64,000 bases of DNA from Curtobacterium ammoniigenes NBRC 101786 (GCF_001571045.1 NZ_BCSV01000005.1:1-64000), one strand, 5' to 3'. Positions 32,964 through 42,284 are shown, numbered from the stretch's first letter. Numbers and translations are program-made. Notes: generated by a model from the letters alone, not told the origin.

Positions 32964-34241
32964 ATGCCGGACGCGAGCCGAACCACCCCGCGTTGGGTCG
33001 CCAAGCTCGTCGTCGTCACGGCGCTGGTCGGCATCTCCGGCGGGGTCGCCGGCATCGGCGTCTACGTCGCGCTCCATGTGATCCAGGTGGTCGCCTTCGG
33101 GTTCCCATGGCACACCAGCGCGGAAGCCGCGGACAACTCCTCGGCGATCGGCAGGTTCCTCGGCCTCGCCGCGGCAGGTGTGATCGCGGGGCCGGCATGG
33201 TGGGCGCTCCGACGGTTCGGCAAGCCGATCGTGTCCGTGCAGAAGGCGGTCGCCGGGACGCGAATGCATGGACTCGTGACCGTCGCGAACGCCGGCGTGC
33301 AGATCCTCTCGGTCGGTCTCGGGGCGTCGATCGGCAAGGAGGTCGCGCCGCGCGAGGTCGCCGCCTGGCTGGCGCAGGTCGTGACCGAGCGTGCCGGCCT
33401 GTCCAAGCGTGAGGCGCGCATCCTGATCGCGTGCGGAGCGGCCTCGGGTCTCGCCGCGGTCTACGACGTGCCGCTTGGCGGCGCGCTCTTCACGCTCGAG
33501 GTGCTCCTCGGCGAGCTGACATTCGCCGCTGCGCTTCCCGCGTTCGCGACGAACGCCATCGCTGCGTTCGTCGCGCGGCTCGTCGTCCCGGTCGACACTC
33601 TCTACGCGGTGCCGCACATGACGATGTCGGCGTCGCTGGTCGCCTGGTCGATCGTCGTCGGACCGGTGCTCGGCATCGCGGGGGTCGGGTTCTCGCGCCT
33701 CACCGGCCGCATGCAGAACATCGCGCCGCGTCGCTCCGGCGTGCTCCTGTCGGTGCCCATCGTGTTCGCGATCGTCGGACTCATCGCGGTCGCGTTCCCC
33801 TCGGTCATGGGCAACGGCCGCGCGATGGGTCTCGTCGCGATGAACGAGCGGCTTGGCGACCCGTCCGTGCTCGGGCTGGCGCCGATCGTGCTGATGCTCG
33901 TCCTCGCGCTCGCGAAGACGGTGACGACGACCGCAACGATCGGAGCGGGTGCCGTCGGCGGCACGCTCACGCCATCGATCGCGATCGGCTCGGCGTCCGG
34001 CGCGTTTCTCGGTGGGCTGTGGCTGCTGTTCTGGCCCGGCTCGGGCCTGGCCGCGTTCGCGTTCATCGGTGCAGCGGCGTTCCTCGCGACGACGATGCGC
34101 GCGCCGTTCACAGCGCTCGCACTGGTCGCGGAGTTCACGAATCAGGGCACGCAGATCTTCATCCCGGCGATGCTCGCCGTCTCGGGTGCTGTGGCCGTGA
34201 GCTACGTCATCGGGCGGCGCCGACTGGCGGGCGTCGAGTAG
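32964..34241 (+). CDS. ClC-family chloride channel / ion transporter (divergent)
   Basis: This 425-aa membrane protein has some ten hydrophobic segments and the ClC fold signatures in altered form: GASIGKEVAPREVAAW stands where GREGP carries the gating Glu, and GAGAVGGTLTPSIAIG stands for the GxFxP region. The GSGIP selectivity motif of classical ClC proteins is not visible. Ion selectivity may therefore differ from chloride/proton exchange. The ATG at 32964 follows GAGG, 9 nt after the ald stop, so it is probably in the ald transcript. Confidence 0.85.
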   Translation: MPDASRTTPRWVAKLVVVTALVGISGGVAGIGVYVALHVIQVVAFGFPWHTSAEAADNSSAIGRFLGLAAAGVIAGPAWWALRRFGKPIVSVQKAVAGTRMHGLVTVANAGVQILSVGLGASIGKEVAPREVAAWLAQVVTERAGLSKREARILIACGAASGLAAVYDVPLGGALFTLEVLLGELTFAAALPAFATNAIAAFVARLVVPVDTLYAVPHMTMSASLVAWSIVVGPVLGIAGVGFSRLTGRMQNIAPRRSGVLLSVPIVFAIVGLIAVAFPSVMGNGRAMGLVAMNERLGDPSVLGLAPIVLMLVLALAKTVTTTATIGAGAVGGTLTPSIAIGSASGAFLGGLWLLFWPGSGLAAFAFIGAAAFLATTMRAPFTALALVAEFTNQGTQIFIPAMLAVSGAVAVSYVIGRRRLAGVE

Positions 34242-34278
34242 CTCGATCGGCGGGGGAGCGCGGCGGTGTCGTCCGGCC

Positions 34279-34572
34279 TCAGCGCACGGACAGCGCGAGC
34301 GGAACGAGCAGCCCCGCGACCCAGACCGCGATGAACACCAGGCCGCCGATGACCGTCATCCTCCGCCAGCGCCTGGTGGTCGCACCCTCGGACGCGCCCC
34401 ACATCTGCGCGCGCATCACCACGCGATTTGCTTGTGCAACCACCCGTGCGACGTCGGCGTCCGTCGTGTCCAGAAGCCCGCTCGCCGCGTGCTCCGCGAT
34501 CCGTTGCGCTTCGTCGAGCGCCATCGCGACGCGTGGCGCTCGTTCCCGTCCGCGGGTCCGCTCGTGCTGCAT
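34279..34572 (-). CDS. Small single-pass membrane protein, unknown function
   Basis: This 97-aa protein has a basic, hydrophilic N-terminal two-thirds (RTRGRERAPRVAMALDEAQRIAEH) and one C-terminal transmembrane segment (VIGGLVFIAVWVAGLLVPLAL), giving a tail-anchored layout. I chose the ATG at 34572 because GGAGG lies 5 nt upstream; an earlier start at 34611 has none. It converges on the ClC gene, 37 bp away. No family recognised. Confidence 0.6.
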   Translation of the reverse strand: MQHERTRGRERAPRVAMALDEAQRIAEHAASGLLDTTDADVARVVAQANRVVMRAQMWGASEGATTRRWRRMTVIGGLVFIAVWVAGLLVPLALSVR

Positions 34573-34629
34573 CCGATCCTCCACGTTGAGTCTGCTCCTG
34601 AACGTCTGCACACGTCCAGTCGCGCGGCG

Positions 34630-35541
34630 CTAGCTGCGGTCCGCTTTGGAGGCTGCTGCCGCGGCTTTCGCCCGGGAGCGAATGGCAGCCCAATCGTCCG
34701 GTGTCAGGCGCGTGAGGTCCGAGAACGTCGCCGGACCCGCGAGTCGCTGGCCGCCGTCCATCGCGATCGTCTCACCCGTCAGGTAGTCGCACGCCCGGGA
34801 GAGGAGGAACAGCGCGAGGTTCGCGACCTCGTCCGGACGGCCGTATCGACCTGCGGGTACGCCCCGCACGTCCGTCGCCCCGATGACGTCGGCCGATCCA
34901 GGATCGAGCACGTCCCACGCGAAGTCGGTCGGCACAGGACCGGGTGCGATGGCGTTGAGGCGGATTCCGTAGTGCGCCCACTCGACCGCGAGGGACATCG
35001 TCATCGCGTTCACGGCGGCCTTCGACATCGCGGAGGGGACGACGTACGCGGAGCCCGTCTCGACCCAGGTCGTCAGGAGCGACAGCACCGAGCCGCCGCG
35101 GCCGTCCGCGATCCAGCGGCGGCCGACCGAGTGCGTGACGTGGAAGGAGCCGCTGATCACGGTGCTCGTCACGGCAGCGAACGCGCGGGCGCTCAGTGAT
35201 TCGGTCGGCGCGATGAAGTTCGCCGCGGCGCCGTTCACCACCCCGGTCAGCGGACCCTGCTGCCAGAGCTCGTCGACGGCGGTGTCGACGGCGTCGGCAT
35301 CTCTGACATCGACCGTCTGAACGGCGACCGAGCCAGGCCGGGCAGACGCGAGGGCAGCCGCCGTCGCGTCCAGGACCCCGCCTCGGCGCCCCCAGAGGAC
35401 GGCTGTGCCACCGTGTTCGATGACCGTGGCAGCGATCGCCCGGCCGAGCCCGCTGCCGCCGCCGGTGATGAGCACGCGCTCCCCGGCCATGAGGTCCGGA
35501 GCGAACGGATCGGCTGGCGCACCACGATCAGGCGTCGGCAC
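34630..35541 (-). CDS. Short-chain dehydrogenase related to 2,4-dienoyl-CoA reductases
   Basis: This SDR of about 303 aa has cofactor motif VLITGGGSGLGRAIA, a VVNGAAANFIAPTESLS segment and SAMSKAAVNAMT in place of YxxxK. The loss of the usual catalytic Tyr with retention of Lys, and the N-x-A-A-x-N-F segment, match the DECR-type 2,4-dienoyl-CoA reductases, which remove double bases of unsaturated acyl-CoA using NADPH. The GTG at 35541 lies 6 nt after GGGAG and overlaps the upstream gene by 14 bp. ATGs at 35562 and 35490 are alternatives. Neighbouring ketoacyl synthases fit a lipid role. Confidence 0.78.
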   Translation of the reverse strand: MPTPDRGAPADPFAPDLMAGERVLITGGGSGLGRAIAATVIEHGGTAVLWGRRGGVLDATAAALASARPGSVAVQTVDVRDADAVDTAVDELWQQGPLTGVVNGAAANFIAPTESLSARAFAAVTSTVISGSFHVTHSVGRRWIADGRGGSVLSLLTTWVETGSAYVVPSAMSKAAVNAMTMSLAVEWAHYGIRLNAIAPGPVPTDFAWDVLDPGSADVIGATDVRGVPAGRYGRPDEVANLALFLLSRACDYLTGETIAMDGGQRLAGPATFSDLTRLTPDDWAAIRSRAKAAAAASKADRS

Positions 35542-36652
35542 GGGAGCTCCCGGAAGCGGCATCGAGGCCCGGCTCCGTGCTCGGAGCCGCGCCGATGGTT
35601 CGCGCACTGGCCGCGGCGAGTTCCTCGAACCCCGGTCCGGTGACGACGACTTTGCCGACGGCCGAGCGGGTCTCGATCCGGCGGAGCGCGGCGGCCGCCT
35701 CGGTGAACGGGAAGACCCGATCGATGAGCGGGCGGATCCTGCCGGACGCTGCCAGCGCCTCCACCGCGTCGCGAACCATCCGGAGCGTCCCCGGGAACTC
35801 GTGGTCATAGGTGTCCATCGATATCCCGGTCACGGACAGGTTGCGAAGCAGCAGCCGATTGACGCGGATGCTCGGGATCGCGCCGCCCACGAATCCGATG
35901 ACGACGAGGATTCCACCCGTGCGCAACGCGCGGAGCGAGTCGGTCATGCGGTCGCCGCCAACTGTGTCGAGGACTGCATCGACACCGTGACCGCCGGTCA
36001 GCTCGCGGACCCGGTCCCTCCAGTTCGCATCCGCGACCACCGCGTGGCTGGCGCCGGCCTGCAACGCCGCTGCAGCCTTCGTCTCGGTCGAGACGAGTCC
36101 GATCGCCCGGACGCCGAACTCGTGCGCAAGACCGAGCGCCGCGGTTCCGACGCCGCCGGCGGCGCCGTGCACGAGCACTGTGCCCCCGACCCGGCCGGGC
36201 GCGCTGTCCGCGCCCGGGCCGGACTCGGGCCGCCAGCCGGCTCGCCAGTACGCGAACCACGCGGTCGAGGCGTTGAGGTAGAGCGCGGCGCCCTCGACGA
36301 ACGACATGCGGTCGGGCAGTCGAAGCGTGTAGTCGGGCGCGACCGCGGCGTACTCGGCCAGACCGCCCCAGAACACGATGCTTCCGACGCGATCGCCGAC
36401 GGAGAACCCGGATCCGGCATCCGCTTCGACGACGACGCCGGCCACCTCTGAACCGAGGACGTACGGCGGCTCGGTGCCGTACTGGTACTCCCCGCGCGAT
36501 TGCAGGATGTCGATGACACTGAGCCCGACCGCGTGCACGCGGATCACGAGCCGGACGCCGCCTGACCGGTGGTGGGGGAGGCTCGGTGCGGGAACGTCGC
36601 GGATCGTCGCGACACGCGGCCCGTCGAGCCCTGGAATGACGACGGCCTGCAC
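35528..36652 (-). CDS. Zinc-independent quinone oxidoreductase-like protein
   Basis: This 374-aa medium-chain oxidoreductase has a GroES-like domain (VHAVGLSVIDILQSRGEYQYG, PYVLGSEVAGVVVEADAG) and the nucleotide motif VLVHGAAGGVGTAALGLAHEFG. It lacks zinc ligands. It most resembles NADPH:quinone oxidoreductases and the related enoyl reductases. The start is GTG at 36652, the only one giving the family N-terminus QAVVIPGLDGP. It overlaps the DECR-like gene by 14 bp, forming a two-gene operon divergent from the ketoacyl synthase. Confidence 0.85.
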   Translation of the reverse strand: MQAVVIPGLDGPRVATIRDVPAPSLPHHRSGGVRLVIRVHAVGLSVIDILQSRGEYQYGTEPPYVLGSEVAGVVVEADAGSGFSVGDRVGSIVFWGGLAEYAAVAPDYTLRLPDRMSFVEGAALYLNASTAWFAYWRAGWRPESGPGADSAPGRVGGTVLVHGAAGGVGTAALGLAHEFGVRAIGLVSTETKAAAALQAGASHAVVADANWRDRVRELTGGHGVDAVLDTVGGDRMTDSLRALRTGGILVVIGFVGGAIPSIRVNRLLLRNLSVTGISMDTYDHEFPGTLRMVRDAVEALAASGRIRPLIDRVFPFTEAAAALRRIETRSAVGKVVVTGPGFEELAAASARTIGAAPSTEPGLDAASGSSRADA

Positions 36653-36706
36653 AGCATCGACAGTAGCGCGACGGCTGTGCGCGCGCGGTCGGGGGAGGAT
36701 GGTCCT

Positions 36707-37927
36707 ATGGATCCTCGTCGTGTCGCCGTCACTGGTCTCGGTGCGATCTCTCCCGTCGGTGCGACCGCACCAGCCACCTGGGACGCGTTCGTCGATGGGC
36801 GGTCCGGCGTGCGCCGCATCGACGAATGGGGCGACGAGCTCCCGGTGCACATCGCGGCCCTCGTGGATACGGACGTCTCCACATCCCTGACGGTGCCGGA
36901 GCGCAAGCGCATGGACAGGGCAGAACAGCTCGCCATGGTCGCCGGCCGCGAAGCGTGGGCGGATGCGGGATTCGCCGGACCGGCGATCGGCGAGGAGCGC
37001 GACCGCGTCGCGGTCGTCGTCGGCAGCGCGATCGGCGGTCTGCACACCACCATCGACCAGCAGCACGCGCTCGAGCGGTCCGGTGCGCGGCGGGTGCTGC
37101 CCCACACCGTGACCATGATGATGGCCAACGGTGCGGCCGCGTGGCTGTCGATGCAGATCGGTGCTCGTGCCGGAGCCTCCGCACCGGTGTCGGCCTGTGC
37201 TTCCAGCACGGAGGCGTTGCACTGGGCGCGCATGATCATCGCGTCCGGTGCGGCCGACGTCGTCCTCACCGGTGGAACGGAGGCGTGCGTGGAGCCGCTC
37301 GTGCTCGCGGCACTCGCGCAGACCCGCGCGCTTTCCCGGTTCGATGGCGATCCGGCGCGCGCAAGTCGGCCCTTCGATGCTCAGCGCGACGGCTTCGTGC
37401 TCGGTGAGGGCGCCGCGATGCTCGTGCTTGAGTCGTCAGAACACGCCTCCAGGCGGGGCGCTCGGGTCCGTGCCTGGCTCGACGGAACGGCCGTGACCTC
37501 CGACGCGGCCGACATCGTCCAGGCCGACACCGACAATCAGGCTCGGACGATGCGCCTTGCACTTCGGACGGGCGGGATCGACGCGTCGCAAATCGGAATC
37601 GTGCACGCGCACGCCACCTCGACACCGCTCGGCGACCGGAACGAGTCCATTGCGATCGCCGATGCGATTGGCGTGCACCCCGTCGTCACCGCCACCAAAT
37701 CGATGACCGGGCACCTCCTCGGCGCCTCGGGCGCCCTCGGAGCGCTGGCAACCGTGCGTGCGCTGCAGGAGCAGCTGGTGCCTCCGACGATCAATCTCGA
37801 TCAGCTCGATCCGGAGATCGCGGTCGATGTGGCGGCCGGAACGCGGTCAGTGCAGGCCGAGGCGGCGATACTCAACTCGTTCGGGTTCGGCGGTCACAAC
37901 GCCTCGGCGGTGTTCTCAGCGGCCTGA
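36707..37927 (+). CDS. Beta-ketoacyl-ACP synthase II-type condensing enzyme
   Basis: This 406-aa thiolase-fold enzyme has the KAS II active-site set: Cys in VSACASSTEAL, His in IVHAHATSTPLGD and Lys/His in TKSMTGHLLGASG. The N-terminus RRVAVTGLGAISPVG is that of FabF-like proteins. The ATG at 36707 follows GGGGGAGG by 8 nt. There is no acyl carrier protein or malonyl transferase gene nearby, so it is more likely an accessory condensing enzyme than the housekeeping FabF. Its 3' end overlaps the facing KAS III gene by 12 bp. Confidence 0.9.
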   Translation: MDPRRVAVTGLGAISPVGATAPATWDAFVDGRSGVRRIDEWGDELPVHIAALVDTDVSTSLTVPERKRMDRAEQLAMVAGREAWADAGFAGPAIGEERDRVAVVVGSAIGGLHTTIDQQHALERSGARRVLPHTVTMMMANGAAAWLSMQIGARAGASAPVSACASSTEALHWARMIIASGAADVVLTGGTEACVEPLVLAALAQTRALSRFDGDPARASRPFDAQRDGFVLGEGAAMLVLESSEHASRRGARVRAWLDGTAVTSDAADIVQADTDNQARTMRLALRTGGIDASQIGIVHAHATSTPLGDRNESIAIADAIGVHPVVTATKSMTGHLLGASGALGALATVRALQEQLVPPTINLDQLDPEIAVDVAAGTRSVQAEAAILNSFGFGGHNASAVFSAA

Positions 37928-38992
37928 GGGCGTCCCGGGCGCTCCCGGGCCGGCGTCGCCGACAGCATCCGGAAGGCGCACGACCTGCGCCGCGTAGGCA
38001 AGGCCCGCGCCGAAGCCGAACTGCAGCGCCAGCTGTCCGGGCTTCGCGAGTCCTTCGCGCAGGAGCCGCTCGGTCGCGAGCGGCACCGACGCGGACGAAG
38101 TGTTCCCCGAGTCGACGATGTCCCGGGCGACGACGACATCGTCGCGGAACCCCAGCCGCTGGTGGAGCCCCTCGACGATTCGGAGGTTCGCCTGGTGCGG
38201 AATGAACACGTCGATGTCGCTCGGCGTCAGCCCCGCTTCGGCGATCGCGGCCTCGGCCAGCTGCGGGAGCGCCGTCTGCGTCCACCGATACACGCTTGGC
38301 CCGTCTTGCCGCGCTGTCGGCCATGGGACATGCTCGTCGTCGGCTGCGGTCTTGAAATCGAGCCACGAATGCGTCAAGCCGATGGCGCCATGCAACCGGC
38401 CATCGGACCCCCAGATGGTCGGCCCGATCGCGGGTTCGTCCGCCGGCCCGACGACGGCGGCGCCGGCGCCGTCACCCATGATGAACGACATCGTCCGGTC
38501 CGTCGGCTCGATGAAGTCCGAGATCTTCTCGGCACCGATGACGAGCACGTGCTCCGCGGTTCCTGCGCGCACCAGGGCATCGGCCTGTCCGATCCCGTGG
38601 CAGTACCCGGCGCATGCGGCATTGATGTCGAATGCTGCGGTCCCGGGGCCGCAGCCGAGTCGATGGGCCACGAGCGGCGCCATCGCCGGCGTGGTCTGCA
38701 TCCAGGAGATGCTCGCGACGATGACGGCGTCGATACGAGCAGGATCGATCGCGGCTGCAGCGAGCGCGCTTCGACCTGCCTGCTCTGCGAGGTCCTCGAC
38801 GAGCACCTCACGACGGGCATAGCGCCGCGTGACGATGCCGGTCCGGCGTCGGATCCACTCGTCCGACGAGTCGATCGGCCCGACGAGCGCGTCGTTCGCC
38901 ACGACCTGGTCGCCGCGGACGCCGGCCACGCTGAGCATGCGCGACCCGGCGCGCTGGCGGGCGGTTCGGATCATTCGGGTCATAGGTGCCAT
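37916..38992 (-). CDS. Beta-ketoacyl-ACP synthase III-type condensing enzyme
   Basis: This 358-aa FabH-like enzyme has catalytic Cys in FDINAACAGYCHGIG, His in DVFIPHQANLRI and Asn in DSGNTSSASVPLA. SSDEWIRRRTGIVTRRYA is the usual FabH N-terminal signature. It would condense an acyl-CoA starter with a malonyl-thioester. I start at the first of three clustered in-frame ATGs (38992, 38983, 38974), none with a good ribosome binding site. It faces the KAS II gene and diverges from cysK. Confidence 0.9.
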   Translation of the reverse strand: MAPMTRMIRTARQRAGSRMLSVAGVRGDQVVANDALVGPIDSSDEWIRRRTGIVTRRYARREVLVEDLAEQAGRSALAAAAIDPARIDAVIVASISWMQTTPAMAPLVAHRLGCGPGTAAFDINAACAGYCHGIGQADALVRAGTAEHVLVIGAEKISDFIEPTDRTMSFIMGDGAGAAVVGPADEPAIGPTIWGSDGRLHGAIGLTHSWLDFKTAADDEHVPWPTARQDGPSVYRWTQTALPQLAEAAIAEAGLTPSDIDVFIPHQANLRIVEGLHQRLGFRDDVVVARDIVDSGNTSSASVPLATERLLREGLAKPGQLALQFGFGAGLAYAAQVVRLPDAVGDAGPGAPGTPSGR

Positions 38993-39123
38993 TCGGCGCC
39001 CGCTGTGGATCGGTTTGCCGTGCCCCGTCACAAAGCGCTCGGGAGGCTGTGGATGGCTAGTATCGGCGTCACGCCGCCCACGCGGACTCGCCTCACGCAC
39101 CCTCGGGAAGAACGGGATCGAGC

Positions 39124-40062
39124 ATGACCGGAACCATCTACGACAACATCACGCAGGCCTTCGGCAACACGCCGCTCGTGCGGTTGAACCGATTCCCGGA
39201 AGCGGATGGTGCCGAGGTGCTCGTGAAGCTCGAGTTCTACAACCCGGGCGCGAGCGTGAAGGACCGCCTCGGGGTCGCCATCGTGGATGCTGCCGAGCAG
39301 TCCGGAGCCCTCCAGCCCGGCGGCACCATCGTCGAAGGGTCCTCGGGGAACACCGGCATTGCGCTGGCCATGGTCGGTGCTGCGCGCGGGTACCGGGTCA
39401 TCATCGCGATGCCCGAGACCGCGAGCGTCGAGCGCCGCGCGGTCATGCGCGCCTACGGGGCAGAGATCGTGCTGACGCCGGGACCCGAGGGGATGTCGTC
39501 TGCGGTGGCTCGCGCCGAGCAGATCGTCGCCGAGACGCCTGGTGCCATTCTCGCCCACCAGTTCGAGACGCCCGCGAACGCGGCGATTCACCGTGCGACG
39601 ACGGCGCCCGAGATCATCCGTGACACCGACGGTCACGTCGACATCTTCGTCGCGGGCGTGGGAACCGGCGGAACGATCACGGGCGTCGGCCAGGTCCTGA
39701 AGCAGGAGATCCCCGGCGTGCAGATCGTCGCCGTCGAGCCGAAGGACTCCCCGCTGCTCACCGAGGGCAAGGCCGGCCCGCATAAGATTCAGGGACTCGG
39801 CGCCAACTTCGTGCCGGAGGTGCTCGACCGCTCGGTCATCGACGAGGTCGTCGATGTGTCCCTCGACGACGCGCTGCGTGTGGCGCGGGACCTGGCAAGC
39901 ACGGAAGGCATCTTCGCGGGCATCTCGTCGGGGGCGATCGTGCACGCGGCTCTTGAGATCGCCGCACGACCGGAGAACGCCGGCAAGCGCATCGTGGCCA
40001 TCGTCTGCGATACGGGCGAGCGCTACCTCTCCACGGTGCTCTACGACGGGCTCACTGCGTGA
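39124..40062 (+). CDS. cysK: Cysteine synthase A (O-acetylserine sulfhydrylase)
   Basis: This 312-aa PLP enzyme makes L-cysteine from O-acetylserine and sulfide. The PLP lysine lies in [14 protein letters not shown], the phosphate-binding loop is [15 protein letters not shown], and [20 protein letters not shown] is the substrate loop. The ATG at 39124 follows a GGAAGAACGGGA stretch. The next gene is cysE, overlapping as GTGA, so the last two steps of cysteine synthesis are encoded together and can form the CysK-CysE complex. Confidence 0.96.
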   Translation: MTGTIYDNITQAFGNTPLVRLNRFPEADGAEVLVKLEFYNPGASVKDRLGVAIVDAAEQSGALQPGGTIVEGSSGNTGIALAMVGAARGYRVIIAMPETASVERRAVMRAYGAEIVLTPGPEGMSSAVARAEQIVAETPGAILAHQFETPANAAIHRATTAPEIIRDTDGHVDIFVAGVGTGGTITGVGQVLKQEIPGVQIVAVEPKDSPLLTEGKAGPHKIQGLGANFVPEVLDRSVIDEVVDVSLDDALRVARDLASTEGIFAGISSGAIVHAALEIAARPENAGKRIVAIVCDTGERYLSTVLYDGLTA

Positions 40063-40646
40063 TCAGAGCGCTGCGCGCGATGCGCGACGATCTCGCCGCA
40101 GCGCGACAGCGCGACCCGGCAGCGCGCAGCGATCTTGAGAACGCCCTCGTCTACTCCGGCCTGCACGCCATCTGGATGTACCGCTGGACGCACCAGCTTT
40201 GGATCAGCGGGCGGCCGGGGGCGCGATTCGCTGCACGCGTGCTCGCACAGCTGACGAGGACCGCGACCGGCATCGAGATTCATCCCGGTGCGCGGATCGG
40301 GCGACGGTTCTTCATCGACCACGGGATGGGCGTCGTTGTCGGGGAGACGGCCGTGATCGGGGATGACGTCCTCATGTACCACGGCGTGACGCTCGGCGGG
40401 AAGAGCCTCGTGCACGGTCGGCGACACCCGACGATCGGCGATCGCGTCGTCCTCGGGGCTAACGCCTCGATCCTCGGCGATCTCGTGATCGGCTCGGACT
40501 CGGTCGTCGGTGCGAACACGGTCGTGACCCACGACGTTCCGGCGTGGTCCGTCGTCACCGGTCAGCCCGGGGTCGCACGACCCAGGCGAACCGGCGCGAC
40601 CGGTGACCGAGCAACGCCGCTGGACGAGCCGCTCAGTAGTAGTTGA
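40059..40646 (+). CDS. cysE: Serine O-acetyltransferase
   Basis: This 195-aa left-handed beta-helix acetyltransferase transfers acetyl from acetyl-CoA to serine. The hexapeptide region includes [34 protein letters not shown], with the active-site His-Gly, then [10 protein letters not shown] and [20 protein letters not shown]. It is a short CysE, with the N-terminal helical domain reduced to about 60 residues as in many Gram-positive bacteria. The start is the GTG overlapping the cysK stop. The 3' end overlaps the facing cell-wall gene by 14 bp. Confidence 0.95.
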   Translation: MIRALRAMRDDLAAARQRDPAARSDLENALVYSGLHAIWMYRWTHQLWISGRPGARFAARVLAQLTRTATGIEIHPGARIGRRFFIDHGMGVVVGETAVIGDDVLMYHGVTLGGKSLVHGRRHPTIGDRVVLGANASILGDLVIGSDSVVGANTVVTHDVPAWSVVTGQPGVARPRRTGATGDRATPLDEPLSSS

Positions 40647-41487
40647 GCGCCTGCGAGTGTGCCCACGCGGCGCACGGCGTGCCGTAGGCCGACGCGATGT
40701 ACTGCAGGCCCCACGCGATTTGTGTGGCCGGGTTCGTCTGCCAATCACTCGCGATCGTGGCCATCTGGGTGCCAGGGAGCGCCTGCGGGATCCCGTACGC
40801 GCCCGACGGGTTCTCGGCGCGGTAGTTCCAGCCGGACTCCTTGGTCCAGAGGTTGTTGAGGCACGCGAACTGCGAGCCGGACCATCCGTAGCGGGACGCC
40901 GCCATGGAGCTGCCGAGCGCTCGCGCCCCGGAGGGGGTCTGCGCGGCGGCTGCGGCAGCGGCTGCCTGGGCAGCGGCTCGCTGCGCTGCGGCTTGGGCCG
41001 CAGCCTGTGCCGCTGCGGCGGCGGCCGCCTTCGCCCGCGCGGCCGCTTCGGCCTGGGCGGCGGCTGCGGCGGCGGCCGCGCGCTGTCGATCGATGGAGAC
41101 GCTCTGCTCGGCGACCGCGTCCGTGCTCTCCGCCGTGCGCTCGATGTGTCGATCGAGCGTGGCGACGGACATGGAACGGTACGACCGCAGCCCGGTGATC
41201 TGCGCCTCCAGGGCGGTGGTGTCGGTTCCAGCGTTCACGTGTGCGACGACGTGGCGTGCTGTTGCGAGGGTCGCGCGGGCCTGGGCTCGGTGCAGCGCGG
41301 CCGCGCTGAACGCGCTTCCGCCGACGGGACTCGCGGTCGCGTCGCGACTCGCCCGTGCGACGCCGATCTGCGTGGTGGCTGCGATGGCGCCGCCGATGAG
41401 CGCTGCGGCAGCGACTGCGGTCACGAGACGGCGAGGACGCGAGCGGAGCGAGGATTCGAGCAGGTGTTTCGGGTGGTGACGGATCAT
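40633..41487 (-). CDS. Secreted cell-wall protein with transglycosylase-like C-terminal domain
   Basis: This 284-aa exported protein starts [18 protein letters not shown] before a hydrophobic segment ([19 protein letters not shown]). A helical region with [11 protein letters not shown] follows, then about 60 residues that are almost pure Ala with Gln, Glu and Arg (residues about 135-190), probably a long helix. The C-terminal 80 residues ([34 protein letters not shown] and later [10 protein letters not shown]) form the lysozyme-like domain of APF/SLT-type actinobacterial proteins, with the catalytic-type Glu in TKESGW. It probably cuts peptidoglycan. A structured 326-nt leader precedes it. 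Confidence 0.85.
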   Translation of the reverse strand: MIRHHPKHLLESSLRSRPRRLVTAVAAAALIGGAIAATTQIGVARASRDATASPVGGSAFSAAALHRAQARATLATARHVVAHVNAGTDTTALEAQITGLRSYRSMSVATLDRHIERTAESTDAVAEQSVSIDRQRAAAAAAAAQAEAAARAKAAAAAAAQAAAQAAAQRAAAQAAAAAAAAQTPSGARALGSSMAASRYGWSGSQFACLNNLWTKESGWNYRAENPSGAYGIPQALPGTQMATIASDWQTNPATQIAWGLQYIASAYGTPCAAWAHSQALNYY

Positions 41488-41813
41488 GCACTTCTTGGTT
41501 CGTCAGCCATCGGCGCCGGGGCATGGCACGCATGATCGGAGCGGGTCGCGGTCGATTCAGCCCAGGGCGGCGTGCGGCCGCGGCGTTCGCCGCTGGCGAT
41601 GCTCGATCAATCTCGGGTGACCAGCGGGCCGGAGGCACGGGTCACCGGAGTGCGCGTCGCTGCGGGATTCCGATGGCGGGTGGATCTGGCGGTCGTATGT
41701 TCCCGCCGGTCGGGAACTCTCGCTGGCGATCCTGGCCGAGGCCTCCGTACCACCGCAAAGAACGGTGAATCGGCCCTCGCTGCGCGTGCGCGCATGGGGC
41801 CGAATGCACGCGC
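41488..41813 (-). promoter_or_regulatory. Structured leader region of the cell-wall gene, possible cis-regulatory RNA
   Basis: This 326-nt gap has no gene. On the minus strand it holds a 7-bp hairpin GTTCCCG/CGGGAAC (41699-41717), a 7-bp stem GGTGACC/GGTCACC (41616-41622 with 41640-41646), and further GC-rich pairings. GGGCTGAATCGACC at 41550-41563 differs by one base from the GGGGUGAAUC block of ydaO-type c-di-AMP riboswitches, which in actinomycetes often precede peptidoglycan hydrolases. The other conserved blocks of that riboswitch are not convincing, so I call only a structured leader. The promoter cannot be placed. Confidence 0.35.
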
Positions 41814-42284
41814 TCAGCTCGTGGAGGTGAGTGTCTCCTGACCGACGCGGGCGACGCGCTCGAGCGCGGTCAGCGCGCCGCCGATCGACGCGATCTCGTC
41901 GTCGTCGAGTTCGTGCATGAGCTCCGCGAAGATGCCTGCGCGCTCGCGTCGAGCCTCGAGGACCGCCGCTTCGCCCGCGGGGGTCGCCGTGACCACGAAC
42001 GCCCGTCCGTCGGTCGGGTCCTGCTCGCGTCGGATGAGCGCCTTCTGCTCCAGTTCGCCGAGCACTCTCGTCATGGTCGGTTTGGTGACCACCTCGGCTC
42101 TGGCGAGATCGCCGGGACGCATCGGCCCGAGTCGCACGATGCTCGACAACGCCGACACCATGCCGTACGAGAGCGCTCCCGGGCTCACGCGGCTGCGCCG
42201 GGACAGGCGGCCGACGACCACGGCCAGCCGCGACGCGACCTCGCCGCGGTCGGGGCTCGCGGGGGTGTGCGCGGGTGGGGTCAT
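41814..42284 (-). CDS. MarR-family transcriptional regulator
   Basis: This 156-aa winged-helix regulator has the MarR layout: [47 protein letters not shown] is the helix-turn-helix, and the wing is [22 protein letters not shown], with the D-x-R-x motif. It starts with ATG overlapping the exporter stop (ATGA), so it is made from the same transcript. It probably represses the operon until a drug-like ligand binds; the inverted repeat at 44061-44075 is the candidate site. Confidence 0.92.
   Translation of the reverse strand: MTPPAHTPASPDRGEVASRLAVVVGRLSRRSRVSPGALSYGMVSALSSIVRLGPMRPGDLARAEVVTKPTMTRVLGELEQKALIRREQDPTDGRAFVVTATPAGEAAVLEARRERAGIFAELMHELDDDEIASIGGALTALERVARVGQETLTSTS

Noticed and set aside
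40900-41090. Alanine-codon repeat region in the cell-wall gene as a separate DNA repeat element
   Set aside because: The repetition is of Ala codons with variable third bases and belongs to the helical coding region, not to a mobile or structural repeat.
41488-41813. Definite call of a c-di-AMP riboswitch
   Set aside because: Only one conserved block is close to consensus, and the others could not be found by eye.
41523-41841. Plus-strand short frames in the gap upstream of the cell-wall gene
   Set aside because: They are Arg-rich and have no ribosome binding site or motif. The region is better explained as a structured leader.
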